Positions 1 through 11,902 of a stretch of 64,000 nt of DNA are shown piece after piece. The position numbers and the translations under genes are program-made. Source of the DNA: Kuschelorhynchus macadamiae (lineage: Eukaryota > Arthropoda > Insecta > Coleoptera > Curculionidae). The stretch covers positions 333,460-397,459 of the forward strand of contig JAUTXW010002098.1 in the NCBI GenBank assembly GCA_030620095.1, given 5' to 3'. The notes below the pieces were generated by a model. The model had not been told where the DNA came from, did no database searches, and was given only the letters and a program-made list of their open reading frames with translations. Positions within the stretch are counted from its first letter, which is position 1. Every line of letters starts with the position of its first letter.

Positions 1-299
1 GAAATTTAAGAGAAAATTGGCATTAACACTTTTGTGTTGCTGTTACGCACCCTAGCCGCCAACTTTCGAACCTAATCAATTTCTCTTAGCCATTATTATT
101 GGGCCACCCTATACATTTAGATGCCAAATTCCAATTTCTCTAGTAGTTATTTCTAATTTTTAATACGTATTAAATTAATTTTAGATGAACCAGTAGATGA
201 TATCTCTCAACCCTAAAACAATTTTGAGCTACAACAATACTTTCCCATAAATTTCAGCACCTCAATTATTTGTTAATACAATATTATTTTTTTCATGCG
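1..299. other. Non-coding start of window with a weak foldback
   Basis: No gene is visible. Bases 9-26 (AGAGAAAATTGG and on) reappear as an imperfect inverted copy at about 117-141 (ending CCAATTTCTCT), so the stretch could be a small degraded foldback or MITE. The arms are short and interrupted, and no target duplication was recognised. Confidence 0.3.
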
Positions 300-1312
300 A
301 GAATTGAACTTTGCAATAAATTCAAACCAAAAACCCGACCAAGGTCTTGATGGTATAATCAAGCCCATGCTATCTAATCTACCTACAGACCATTACAAAT
401 CTAGATTTTTACAACCACCTATGTTTATTTGACCTTTTCCCCACCTCTTGGAAATCTGCTATACTAATTCCAATACATAAACATATATATCCAATGCATA
501 CAACATTACTTGGAAATAAAATATTCTCCAGCAATTAAACCAAATAGGTGTCAAAGGCCATCTCCAAAAATTCCTAAAAAGATTTCTCTCTTCTTGATCT
601 CTCTCTGTTCGCCTACATAACAACCTTTCATCTTCTTTCTTTCTTGAACATCCCCCAAGGCTCAGTATTTAGCACTACCCTTTTCCTCCTATATCCTATG
701 GTCTTTTGCAGATGACTTACTAATTTACCACTCCTCTCATTCCTCTCGCACTAGTGAAAGACAATTGCAAATATGCCTAAATAACCTACTTACATGGTCC
801 TCCATTACAGGATATTCTTTTGCGCCATTAAAATCTTCTCTTATACATTTTTGCGGGATAAGAAATTGCAGCATGCTGAATAATCTTGAATTAAATACAG
901 ATATCAGCAATTCTTCTTTGCAAAAACAAACAAAACAAAGGCACGCGCAGTTTGACAAAAGGTGCAAATGTCTTGCCACTGCGCACGCTTTTGTTCAAGA
1001 CTATTGCAACTTGCAAGAAAGAATTGCAGCATGTAAAACGACCTTAAGCCCCTAAAAGACAACTTCAAATTCTTGGGAGTGTTTTTTGATAGCAAAACTA
1101 AACTGGAAAAACTCACTTTGCCCACCTAAAATCCACCACTCAAAAAGACCTAAATATCCTGAAAATTCTATTTCATTCCTTTTTGGGGTTCAAAATTTTA
1201 ATGAAAATATATAAAGCCATCTTACTTCCAAAACCTAGCTATGGTGATTTCGTATATAACTCTCCAAGACCATTCTATAAAAAATTATTGATCCTATTTA
1301 AAATACAAAAAA
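300..1312 (+). pseudogene. Degenerate LINE reverse transcriptase (I/Jockey-like)
   Basis: Translated fragments scattered over all three forward frames match the RT domain of a non-LTR retrotransposon. At 650-667 there is an IPQGSV motif (RT block 4). At 705-716 there is FADD, the catalytic block 5 aspartate pair. Around 1066-1090 an FLGVFFD motif (the usual FLGV block) is followed by the alpha-helical thumb and a YG(D)FVYNS-like segment near 1230-1260. Many stops and frameshifts make it long dead. The RNase H fragment at 8580-9180 could belong to the same copy, split by later insertions, but this is inference. The clade call rests on motif style only. Confidence 0.6.
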
Positions 1313-1315
1313 CTT

Positions 1316-2480
1316 GAACTTGGCAACGATGTGTTTATGTTGTTTATAGTTGTAGTCTTTGAATGTTAATTTTTACATATTTTAAAAGGTTTTAATTGTG
1401 TTGTGAGACAGTTTTGTCGAATTTGGAAAATAGTTAGTCGATGTAAGTAAAAGTGTATATTAAAAATAATCATTGGGGGCCTATTTACTGAATAATTTTA
1501 ACCTATTTACCAACTGTCAAGTTTCGCACCAAATTTATTATGATCTACTGTTGCCAGTTTAGCCTGAAAAAAGTAGTGGACTGTCGTGCAAGCAGGATCA
1601 TTTGTGCTTCATTATGAATTTCTTTCATTATCCAGATTGCAGCGAAAAACAAGCAACAATGCTCAGCTAGAAGAAATAGAGAAAAAATGTTAAAGGTGTA
1701 ATTCTTAATCTTTCTCAACAACTAGCGTAACTCCCAGCTAGAGAAAAAAGTTGAACTACTGGAACGACAGGCGAGAAAGAACAATATCATAGTGTTTGGT
1801 CTAGAGCAGCCAGCAGAACTTCAGACAAACTTGGCGGAGTGGGTTATATCACTCTTTGCCGAACTATTAGATATGTCTGTATCGCTACACGACATAAACA
1901 ACATGTAATTTGTTGGGAAGAAACAATTATCTAGACGTCTGCTGGTGGTCGAATTTGCAACATACCTGACTAAAATTGCAGTATTTAAAAACGTCTATAA
2001 ATTAAAAAATAAAGGCATATTTATTTATAAGCCACGATCTTAGCAAAAAGGATCGCGAAATTGAGAAGGTTCTTGTATTACATCTAAAACAAGCTAAAAA
2101 TAAAAAAATGTCTGCATATATAAAGAATAATAATCTTTATATAGACGATGAAATTTACACTTACAAACAGCTAGTTAGTTTGTTAGTAAGGATAAAGTCC
2201 AGGTTGTAGACAGCGACACTGAGGAAGTATTTAGTCCGCCACCTTCAAGACTGTCTAATAGTGCGCCGAGTACCCCTACTACGGCTCCTCCTTCTCGACA
2301 TGTATCGGGTGATTTCGGTGCGACTCAGTAGCGTTCTCGACGCACAGTGATTCAGATTGTAATTCTTGCTGGACAATTTTTTTTGCTGTTAGTTAGCTAA
2401 CTTATTGGATAAATTTATTTTTACATGTTATTTTAAAGCATTTCTGCAATTAACGCGGGGTATATTTTCAATAAGAAATT
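1316..2480 (+). pseudogene. LINE ORF1 remnant with 5' leader
   Basis: A broken coding region around 1600-2400 contains LERQARKNNIIVFGLE at about 1760-1810, the coiled-coil-to-RRM junction typical of ORF1 proteins of CR1/L2/RTE-type LINEs. It is followed by a Ser/Pro/Thr-rich tail (2215-2330). Several stops and frameshifts are present. It lies upstream of, and on the same strand as, the endonuclease-RT at 5600-7690. I infer that both are one LINE copy split by the mariner ends at 2.5-2.8 kb and the Transib at 3.0-5.1 kb. Bases 1316-1560 would then be its 5' leader. Confidence 0.55.
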
Positions 2481-2497
2481 AAGATATAGATTCTATA

Positions 2498-2830
2498 TAC
2501 AGGGTGATTCAGAATCGGTCCATAATTTTATTCTTGACCTTTGCAACTAAAGTAAAAGAAGCTAAACTGAGCGTAAATTAATACATTTTATAGATTTTAT
2601 TGACTTAAATTAGTTAACTGCATAAAATTATTATAATACAGGGTGTATCAAAAATTACTAAGAGTGTATTTTAACACGTGTCGCGATGCAAAAATTTAAA
2701 AAGTCCAAGTACTGCACTATACATACAATTGTTATTATAACGTTTTTAGTCAGCTATGAGCGAGTTTATACAGGGTATTCATTTAGAAACTTCCCATCCC
2801 GGATATTTCGAAATTTAAAAATTTGCCAAT
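2498..2830. mobile_element. Clustered mariner-type terminal sequences
   Basis: Three TA-CAGGGT starts occur close together: TACAGGGTGATTCAGAATCG at 2498, TACAGGGTGTATCAAAAATT at 2637 and TACAGGGTATTCATTTAG at 2769. This TA plus CAGGGTG signature is the terminal sequence seen on the complete DD41D elements at 42.6 and 45.6 kb. No transposase lies here, so they are read as internally deleted or solo ends. Boundaries on the other side could not be set. Confidence 0.45.
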
Positions 2831-3072
2831 ATTTTACTTTTTTATTGTGAATGTATTAGGATGAGAATTACTGATTATAGGTACTATAACATAATTTTCA
2901 TACTAACAAAAATAAACATCTTTAAAAAGTAATGCTGAACAAAAAACGGATAAAATCTAATCTAAATACTATTTTAATTAACACTTAACACAGTTTTTTT
3001 TAATTTAGTTTTGTTTTTAATTCGTTTAATTAACAAATTCTTATGATCTTATCGCTAGATACTTAAAAAAAA

Positions 3073-5023
3073 TTAAAACTGGGAATCTGAGTCGTCAGAA
3101 GCATCGCTGCCGCTGTCATAACCTACATTTTTGTCAGGTGGCTTAAGCAAATTTATCACATCTCTATTGATAATACCTTTTTGTCTGGGTAGCAAAGTTC
3201 TAATACTGGATATTAATGGATCCGAGGATACTAACAGAATATTTAAGAGGTCTTGATGCGTACTGATTCGCGAAATTTTATCAGTGTTATGTTCTCGGTA
3301 ATAACGGATTTCTTTATGACGAGCTTCTTGGGCGTCCTCGGACATTTGCCCAATAGGTAGCATAAATAGATCAAGAACGTCTTTGCTATGAATAAGTATT
3401 TTGTGTACACTGGGAGCCATAGGATAACACTCATATGATTTTATGTATAAATCAGCTGTTTCCATTGCATACTCATGGAACTTTTTCGAATCGATATTAT
3501 AATTACAATTTAACGTAGAAAGAATAACACTAAATCGGTAAATTAAGTTCTCGTCTATACCTGTAATGCTGGCAGACATTTTCGGATCTCGGAAAAAGCG
3601 ATGAGCAGTGTTGCCATCGTTTGTATTTCCAAAGCCTGATTTAGGCATATCTACTAAAAGTCCTGTTTTTTTTCCGAAATCCAGAAATAATCTGTTTTTT
3701 TTTCGTTTCGAATAAATTTTTATTTTCTTTTTGGACTCGCCAAGTTTTAAAGTCCAAACGATATGCTACGTGCAGCAGAAGTTCAAAAGACCTAATGTAT
3801 GCATGTAATGTTGACAATCCTAAACTAATCGCTTCCGTACTCAATTTACGTGATACCAAAGTAGGAATATCATTAAACTCTTTAGGACCCTCCTTACAAA
3901 TACAACACTTTTGGGACGAGTTATCCATCAATGAGTTACATACCTTTCCGTCAACCATAGTTTTATGTAACTGATGTTTGACGGAGAAGTTTGCTTTCTC
4001 GATAACAATTTTGTTGGTAAGAGATTTTTGATTTGTTCGTCCATATGGCAAATTCTTCTTTAATAAGCGAATCTGTTTTTTCACAAACTGTAATTTCACT
4101 GGCCTACAGAAACAGGTTGAAGATGTTCTTGGATTTTGCCAAATTATTTTTTTCTCAGATTTTGCTTGATAGTAGAGCTGTAAAGGTACCACACAGGTTG
4201 CAAAGATACTCGAGTCGTCCGATTCTTTTGATTTAAATCGTTGCTTATAATTATTGTAACTTCCACTACCATCTGCCCCCCACTTGAAATCCATTTGCAA
4301 CTCTTTTAGGCTATTTTTGGCAGAGCAATCAAAAGTTGACAAAAACACATCTCTCTGAACTGCACTGATCCGTTCAATTGTGTGGTTTAATAGACTATGA
4401 AAAATAATTTCAGCAGATTTTTCTGTTATGGATATATGGTTCTGAGAAGGATAGCAAGTTTTTTTAGATTCAATAATTTTGTGGTAGCTTGGATAAAGAT
4501 ACTAAGCGCTTTCTTTTTTGCTGATGTTCTTAATCCGATGTATTGATGACGTGTCAATTTTAAAGAAATAAACAACGCTAAAGCTTCACCAGGGGTATAA
4601 GACTGGTTTTGCTTCTCACTATTTTTCATCGTTTTTTTGAGTTGTGCAGCTCTGTTTGGAGAATACGCTATTTCGTGAAAGACACTTGCTACGTTTCTAT
4701 GTCCGTCTGATCGAAGCTTCATTTCAGTGGCCATATAAAGTTCATTTTGACTGGTTTTTTTTTACTAAATTTTTCACTCTGAGCCTCTGGGTACGATTAC
4801 TCGCTTGGGAAAATGCTATTTTTGGCCGACCAGGCTTTTTAATTGTCGAAAAGTTTAGTTCTCCTTCAAGCCATTCTTCATTTTTTGCAAAAGAAATAGG
4901 TATCATTTTGCATGTGTACACAAGAAAGCTATCAGAAGTAAAAAACATATTGCAGAGCACGCTATATGTAAAAAATTTAAGTAAATACCTGGCAAAATCA
5001 CATAAATCACATCCATTTTCCAA
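3073..5023 (-). pseudogene. Transib (RAG1-like) transposase, frameshifted
   Basis: The protein lies on the minus strand in four consecutive blocks: 5023-4742 (GRPKIAFSQASNRTQ motif), 4734-4426, 4348-3641 and 3648-3073. The third block carries WGADGSGSYNNYKQRF, which contains the first catalytic Asp, and later MVDGKV with the second Asp, followed by CCICKEGP, a zinc-ligand-like cysteine cluster. The last block has GFGNTNDGNTAHRFF, YPMAPSVHKILIHS and SEDAQEARHKEIRYYREH, which contains the catalytic Glu. This is the order of the RAG1/Transib DDE core. A frameshift in an A-run near 3667-3673 separates the last two blocks, and more breaks lie near 4350-4430 and 4735. The triad looks preserved although the ORF is dead. 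I did not find CACAGTG-type TIRs or a 5-bp target duplication. Confidence 0.85.
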
Positions 5024-5599
5024 AAATTCATTAACTTTTTACCAGGACACACTCAAGCACGCAACAACTGACATTTAGCAACAAATAATTGTTTATCTCG
5101 CGCCGGCCGCGGCCTGCTAAGACTGGCTCTTGAATTTGACTAGTAAAGATTTTTTTGACTGGGTATTGTTCTTTATTATTTTAGTTATATTAAATAATTT
5201 TGCATATTAAAAAAAATTACTTCTGTCCAGCTAAAAGTACCTGTGGAATGACTGTGCAGCGTCGGCTGACAGAGCTGAAGCGCGGTCGTCGACATCTACA
5301 TTGAAGGTCAGACATACGATCCCAAAAAATACTTTACGTTTTAAAGGCAAATCAGTCTCGACATCTAAAGGTAGTTCTAGTGAAACTCCTACAAACACTT
5401 CCGCGCCAAATAAATCTACTGAAAGACTATTCAAAAATAATAATGCTGTGACGTTTTGTGGCTTTCTTGGACTTTCTTGTGTATTCGTTTGCTCTCCTTA
5501 GACTAATTTTATGCTGAGCAAGCTAATATTATTGGTTTACTGAGTTACATTTTTATGCTATTTTTTGTGTTAATCTTAATATTTTTTGTTTTTTTTTTA
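5024..5599. other. Non-coding flank, possible LINE ORF1 tail
   Basis: Bases 5024-5140 would be Transib 5' flank, including a GC-rich spot at 5100-5118. From about 5251 to 5501 a plus-strand frame is Ser/Thr/Lys-rich, similar in style to LINE ORF1 tails. It has no recognisable domain. I list it as possible ORF1-ORF2 spacer of the surrounding LINE. Confidence 0.3.
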
Positions 5600-8036
5600 A
5601 ATTTAATATGTTGCTAAAAATATGCTATTTAAATATAAGATCACTGGTTGCACATTTTGTAGACTTTACCGACTTTGTATTACATAGCGATATAGACGTT
5701 ATTACTTTAAGGGAGACATGGTTGAATAATAACACTAGGTCATCAGATTGCAATTAGGGGTTACTCGCTTTTAAGGAAAGATAGAAGAGGGGTGGAGTTG
5801 CAATTTATTAAAAGAGCACATTAAAATATAATCCTATGAATAAAAGCAAAGATATTGAGGATTTATGGATCTCTATCAAGCTAAAAGTGGAGTCTCTTTC
5901 TATTGGTTGCCTGTACAGACCACCTAACTATCCAGTTAATGAGTTTTTCGAATATTTTGAGGATAAGCTTGTAGATGTGCGACCTAGGGCGGAAAAAGTG
6001 ATTGTGCTCGGCGATCTAAACATAAATTTGTTGGATTTTGATAATTCTTCGTGTAAACATTTTATTGGCATACTGGATTTTTTTGGCTTAAAACAAATAG
6101 TTAATAATTCTACACGAGATACGATCCGATCCTCAACTCTACTTAATTTAATTATAGTATCAGAGAACTGTAAATATTATAATTGCTCAAACACACATTA
6201 CCTCATATATCGGACCATGATTTAGTAAGTGCGACGTTGTGCTTTGAAATTATATGTACCCATCCTGAATACATAACGTTTAAGGATTTTAAAAATATTG
6301 ATACTGATCAGTTTCAGTATGATTTGCAATCAATACCGTGGAGAAATGTATATTACTTGGATACTGTAGATACAAAATTGGAATTTATTACCTCAAACTT
6401 AAATGTCCTTCTGAATCTGCATGCACTCTTAAGAACCGTTGCTCATAAAAAAGAAAAAAACCCAACAAAGATTTATGGGGTGCCTACAAAAATTAATTAT
6501 ATATTAAAAAAATAGTAATCGTACTATTTCTAAAGAGTTTGCTGTATAATTATGCCGATAAAATAAATGACTTCTTCATAAATTCGATACCAAAAATGTC
6601 ACCAGGTGTTGATATTTCTGAGGTTTGTAAAGGTCATATGGAGAACATAAAAAGTTATTTAAATTTTACCACCGTGAATGACTGTGAAGTCGCAAAGCAA
6701 TTGTACTCAATTAGAACTCTCTCCACAGGAATTGATGAATTAAACATAAAATTTTTATTGCTCTGCAGTCCCTTTATTATGGCGTATATACAGTTTATAC
6801 GCCATCTTGTAAACTTTTGTCTCACTAGCTCGTTTTTCCCTTCTGAATGGAAGGTCGCAAATGTTGTTCCTTTTCCAAAGGTAGATAGACTAAAAGGTTT
6901 CTACCTATAATGTCAAAGATAATAGAACGTATCATCAAAACACAGCTTGTTACACATTTAAATCAAAACCGTGTAGTCCCGGATTTTCAATCTGGCTTTA
7001 GGTCTGGCCATAGTTGTGCTACTACTTTATTAAATGTTACCGATCATATTATTAGAGCGGTTGACTCCGGTATGCTGACCGTGATGATTCTTCTAGACTA
7101 TTCTAAAGCCTTTGATACCCTAAACCATACTGTTCTTCTTAGGATTCTACTAGGACTAACTAATCAGGCTATTGATCTACTTCACTCTTATCTTGTAAGG
7201 CGACAGCAAAGAGTATATATCGATCAACGATATTCCAAATTAAGAGGCATATTAACGGGTGTGCCTCAAGGGACAATATTGGGACCTGTGCTATATACAG
7301 TCTACACTGCTTTTTTTCACAAGCATGTTTTAAACGCAAAACTTCAGATGTATGCAGATGATACCCAGTTGCTGCATTCATTCTTTCCCGATAAATTTAT
7401 TGATGGGTGTGGGGTTGTCAACAACGAACTTCAAAAAATTGCAAAGGTTTCCAAAGATCACTGCTTGTCGTTAAACCTAAAAAAATATATAGGACTTTTG
7501 TCGGTATTTGTTTAATAAAATACAATTTCGCACGGACGTTCACAACCTTAATTTGAGATTTAAAGATGCAATAACTCCACCTGCTCATAAATCCAGCTTC
7601 TTTGAAAGATCTTTTTCATATTCGATATCTGCACTGTACAATGATATTCCGGCCGAATTTAAAGATAAACCTATATAAAACTTTAAAAAAGCCTATAAAG
7701 ATTTTCTTTTGAGTAAACAGGTGAGAATTTCTTTGCGCCTGCTAGCCTTAAACGTAGTTAAATGCAGTTGTATATATTACGTTTCCTTTTCTGTTTAGGT
7801 ATTCTATTTTTATAAGGAAAAATAATTATTGTTCTTGTTTGTCTTTTGTTTGTTTTTAATTTATTTATTATGTTGTTGAGGGTTGAGTGGAAGACCATTC
7901 TTTGGTGACATTCGTGTATCTAAGGAATGAACTTCGCCTTTTTAGGTCTAGCACATTAGGTTTATGTATACATATATTGTAATTTTGCAACTGTGCTTTA
8001 CGCTAAATAAAGATTATTATTATTATTATTATTATT
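5600..8036 (+). pseudogene. CR1/L2-type LINE ORF2 with 3' (ATT)n tail
   Basis: At 5610-5740 the frame reads YLNIRSLVAHF and VITLRETWL, the start of an apurinic-type endonuclease (catalytic Asn and Glu regions). VIVLGDLNINL at about 6000-6030 is the next endonuclease block. RT blocks follow from 6540: FFPSEWKVANVVPFPK (6833-6880), SGFRSGHSCATTLLN (6990-7035), LLDYSKAFDTLNH (7090-7130), GVPQGTILGP (7258-7290) and MYADDTQLLHS (7350-7380), with the YADD catalytic pair intact. A C-terminal segment follows to about 7690. The 3' UTR ends in a TAA/ATT microsatellite at 8013-8036, typical of CR1/L2-like LINE ends. Frameshifts and stops (near 6225, 6515, 6910, 7515) inactivate it. Confidence 0.85.
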
Positions 8037-8251
8037 ATAAATAAGGAACAAATCTTCCCACTTCACCCATTAGTAGTATCCAAAGCATTACAAGCTCTGC
8101 AGATTGTCATATATGTGACTAAAATCTCTTCTAAATTGTGGATATTCGATTAAATCCCGTCCTTTCTTAATTGACCACCAAAAATTTATCTTTTCTCCAT
8201 AGTATAATGGAAATCCAAATAAATCATATCGTGCGATTATCAGACTATCGG

Positions 8252-8396
8252 CCAGTTGCAGAAAACTCAATTAAAGTTTAGAATGTTTAACGGAATGTCA
8301 AATGTGACAGCAAGTTCCTAGATTTCGGTAAGCAACTAGTCAAATCCGAAAGCTCGATTAGACATTCTAAACAGCAATTAAGTTTTGTGCAACCGG
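8252..8396. mobile_element. Short foldback MITE
   Basis: A left arm beginning CCAGTTGCAGAAAACTCAAT is matched by an imperfect reverse complement at the right end, CAATTAAGTTTTGTGCAACC. The arms run about 40 bases and include GTTTAGAATGT on one side and ACATTCTAAAC on the other. The whole is about 145 bp with no coding capacity, as expected of a non-autonomous DNA transposon. The superfamily was not recognised, and the target duplication is unclear. Confidence 0.55.
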
Positions 8397-9180
8397 GGGT
8401 TAGTCATATTATGACAAATAATAATATCGTCTTTCCAGCGACAAAAACATCCCTTTTTCACCATGTCCCTCCATGAATTGCTCCAAATCTGGACTTATTG
8501 TGTCAAAACAAACATACAAACTCTCATTCGCAAATTCGATCACATCTTAATCACCACTTATTAACTACATATCTTCTTTTCAGAAGGTATACACTGATGG
8601 ATCTAAATCTTCTCAGGGCGTTGGTTCAGCGGATTATATATCCGAAAATCAATCTCTTTCTATAAAAATTAACCCCCTATCTTCCATTCTGTCAGCAAAG
8701 CTCCTAGCCACCTACAAAAGTTTAGACAACGTTATAAACCACCTATCCTTAAAAAAGTTTCTAATCGTCACGGATTCCCTAAGCTCTTTAAAACCTATCC
8801 AAACCACCCACTAATCATAAAGATCACTGATCTATTATCCATCGGCTTTCAAGACAATAAAAAAATTGTTTTCTGTTGATACCCAGCCACGTAGGAATAA
8901 ATGGCAACGATCGAGTCGATCTCGGCTATTAATAATGGTTCCCTAATTACCATCCTTGTACATATAAATGAATCTAAATCTATACACCTCAGATACAATC
9001 GTCAAATGTATACAAACAGATTGGGATATGTACGAAGGCTCAGACTACACGAGTTCAAACCCTCATTCTTCCCTCCCTTTCATTTTGAAAACTTAAATAG
9101 GAAAAAAAAATTAATATGGAAAAGGCTGTCTTATTCTAAACTGTCTTCTTTTAAAGATATTCAGTTAATTTCTAAAATCT
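8397..9180 (+). pseudogene. LINE RNase H domain remnant
   Basis: From about 8585 the plus strand encodes KVYTDGSKSSQGVGSADYI, the first RNase H block with its catalytic Asp (TDGS). It is followed by LIVTDSLSSLKPI (second Asp region) and IPSHVGINGNDRVDL at 8875-8920, the third RNase H block. RNase H domains like this occur in I-like LINEs and some other clades. Stops and a frameshift are present. After 8928 the sequence runs into a tail that is tandemly duplicated. Confidence 0.65.
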
Positions 9181-9893
9181 AAAAATCCACTCAACAAAAA
9201 ACACAAATTTATTATAAAACAAAATTCTCTTGTAGCGCTAAACGGTCCAAGTAACCGACGCGCTGTTTCTCTAAAACAATTCAAATCAACCATCAATCCG
9301 AATACTTTAAAATATAAAATAGTGCAATGAACTTAAGAATGATAATATATACGAAACAAAAGGTAAAGAGCATAGAAAAACCAGTTAAAAACTGCTTACT
9401 ATCAACTTAAATTAATAATGGTTCCCTAATTACCATCCTTGTACATATAAATGAATCTAAATCTATACACCTCAGATACAATCGTCAAATGTATACAAAC
9501 AGATTGGGATATGTACGAAGGCTCAGACTACACGAGTTCAAACCCTCATTCTTCCCTCCCTTTCATTTTGAAAACTTAAATAGGAAAAAAAAATGAATAT
9601 GGAAAAGGCTATCTTATTCTAAACTGTCTTCTTTTAAAGATATTCAGTTAATTTCTAAAATCTAAAAATCCACTCAACAAAAAACACAAATTTATTATAA
9701 AACCAAATTCTCTTGTAGCGCTAAACGGTCCAAGTAACCGACGCGCTGTTTCTCTAAAACAATTCAAATCAACCATCAATCCGAATACTTTAAAATATAA
9801 AATAGTGCAATGAACTTAAGAATGATAATATATACGAAACAAAAGGTAAAGAGCATAGAAAAACCAGTTAAAAACTGCTTACTATCAACTTAA
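8928..9893. repeat. Recent 483-bp tandem duplication
   Basis: Bases 8928-9410 are repeated head-to-tail as 9411-9893, offset 483. I see only about three substitutions between the copies (for example AAATTAATATGG against AAATGAATATGG), so the duplication is recent. The unit is the end of the RNase H LINE remnant plus non-coding sequence. The junction shares a short ATTAA microhomology. Confidence 0.9.
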
Positions 9894-10314
9894 ATTAAAA
9901 TTTCCTTAAGGAAATTTTTTAATCAAAAACTGAAGTGATGCTCCGCGAGTCTTTGATCCTCTCTAGTCTAGATTTCTCTGATAAAGTTTCGGGTGCGTGA
10001 TTAGAATGTCGAGACACAAAAAGAGTTCGAGGGTTGCCAAATTGCTGTTTACGTTTTATTTTTGAATTAAGATGCCTGAAGGATGGTCGTAAACTTAAAG
10101 GAAATTGTCTGATTCTATTTACGATTCCTTCTCTGAACATCCAGGGACTGAATAAATGTATTGTTTAGCCATATTTATTTAAGAAGTTAAATTTGGAATA
10201 GTTGGAATAGTGTAAGTATTTAGCCAAAAATCATAACTAATAACAAAAGTTTGCTGGTATAAAATATAAAAATTGGTAAATATCCTTTACCAAGAACTTC
10301 CCTCGTTATGAATA
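9894..10314. other. Unassigned sequence and R-family end
   Basis: A 73-residue minus-strand ORF (10140-9919) is basic and Ser/Arg-rich, and no family was recognised. Bases 10273-10314 (GGTAAATATCCTTTACC then CCCTCGTTATGAATA) match the inner end of the modular repeat family R, also seen at 27690 and 53404. The DD82E element that follows is inserted in this R copy, which resumes after 12513. Confidence 0.4.
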
Positions 10315-10519
10315 TAGTTGGCGCATTACCTTTCTGGAATGACGTCATTTTTGGTTATTTTTGTTTGATTTATGTTAACTGACAGTGACAAAACCATTTT
10401 GAAAAAACTCATTGTCGTTTCTTTACAACAGTCAATGCCGGTTTTGGTTATGTGTCTTTCAGAATATATTCGTCAAAATTGTCATTGATTTGTTGTGATT
10501 CTTTTTAAACTTCTGCAAG

Positions 10520-11861
10520 ATGCCGCGAAGATATAATCAGCAATCAGCTAATAGTTTTGAATATCTTGGCTTTTTTTCAATTGGAAAAAGAGCAAGCTAA
10601 AAATGGAATCCTTCCGCAAACTGATAATATAATTGAACGAGCTTCAAATGCAACAAAACTTAGCCATACAACAATCATAAATATTAAGAAAAGAGGAATA
10701 ACGAGCGATGAATCCTTTACCTCCAGAATGTCTCAAAAGCAAAAATAGGTAAAAACAAAAATTACAGATTACTTAAAGAACAAAATAAGAGATACGATCT
10801 ACTGCATGTATGCGAAAAATGAATATGTTACAATGCAGACTTTGCTTAAAAAACTAAAAGTGATAAATGAATATTTTAATTTTTCCATCACCTCGCTAAG
10901 AAAATACGTAAAAAGTATTGGTTTTAAGTGGAAGAAATCAAATAATAGAAAATACCTGATGGATTTGCCCCACATCGTCCACAAGAGAATCAATTTCTTG
11001 AGGGAATATGTCAAAACTCAAAATCTAGGACAAGATGCTTATACCACCGTATTTATTGATGAGACTTGGATTTTTAGTAAAGGTTCGTTTAGAAACAGCC
11101 GGCAGGATAACACTATGTCTACAAGTTCTAAAAAAGCTAGTGAAGGTCATTGATATATTGTAGTTCACGCTGGATCAAAGGAAGGATTTATTAAGGGGGC
11201 CAGTTTAATATTTAAACGTGGACTAAAAAGCGGAGATTATCATGACAATATGAACAAGCAAAATTTTGAAAATTGGTTTAAAAAACAGCTGGTACCAAAT
11301 CTTCCTCCAAAAAGTTTGATAGTGATGGACAATGCAAGCTATCATTCCGGCCTTTTAGAGGATATTCCAAGAAAATCATGGACAAAGCAGAGATTGATTG
11401 GGTGGTTAAAAGAAAAGAACATTGACTTCCCAGAGAGGGCCATGAAGGATGAAATATGGAGCATTGTAGAAAAAAATTGTAACATTGAAAAAACATTCTA
11501 CCTTGACGAATATGTGAAACCTTTGGGCCACAAAATACTAAGACTTCCTCCATACCATTGTCAATTTAATGCTATTGAAATGGTATGGTCTGAGTGTAAG
11601 AGGAAATACGACCAATACATTGCTAGTCTGAAGGAGACACCATCGGAAGTTTTGGCCATGTGGGAAAAAGCGATAAATGAAGTATCTTCAGAGCATTGGA
11701 AAAATTATGTCAGCCACACAGAAAGGGTAATCCAAGAAGCTTGGAAGACAATACAGATATGTGATGCTTCAGACATTGCGCCACTTGTAATTAGTACCGA
11801 CGAAGACAGCAGTGACGATGAAGAATTTAGTTCTGATTCTGAAGACAGTGAAGGGGAGTAG
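10520..11861 (+). pseudogene. DD82E transposase pseudogene
   Basis: Cut-and-paste transposase. An ATG at 10520 opens MPRRYNQQSAN. One frameshift before 10557 leads into the main frame, which then runs to 11861 interrupted only by TAG at 10746 and TGA at 11151. The helix-turn-helix region covers about 10557-10950. Catalytic residues: Asp in FIDETW (about 11055), Asp in VMDNASYH (about 11326), and Glu in CQFNAIEMVW (about 11575). I count 82 residues between the last two. The C-terminus is a long Asp/Glu/Ser-rich acidic tail. The codons are otherwise well kept, so inactivation is fairly recent. The inverted copy at 11903-12084 has a sense codon at the position of the first stop. Confidence 0.85.
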
Positions 11862-11902
11862 TTTTTATTTTTAAAGTTAGTTAGTTATACATTAATTTCT
11901 CT

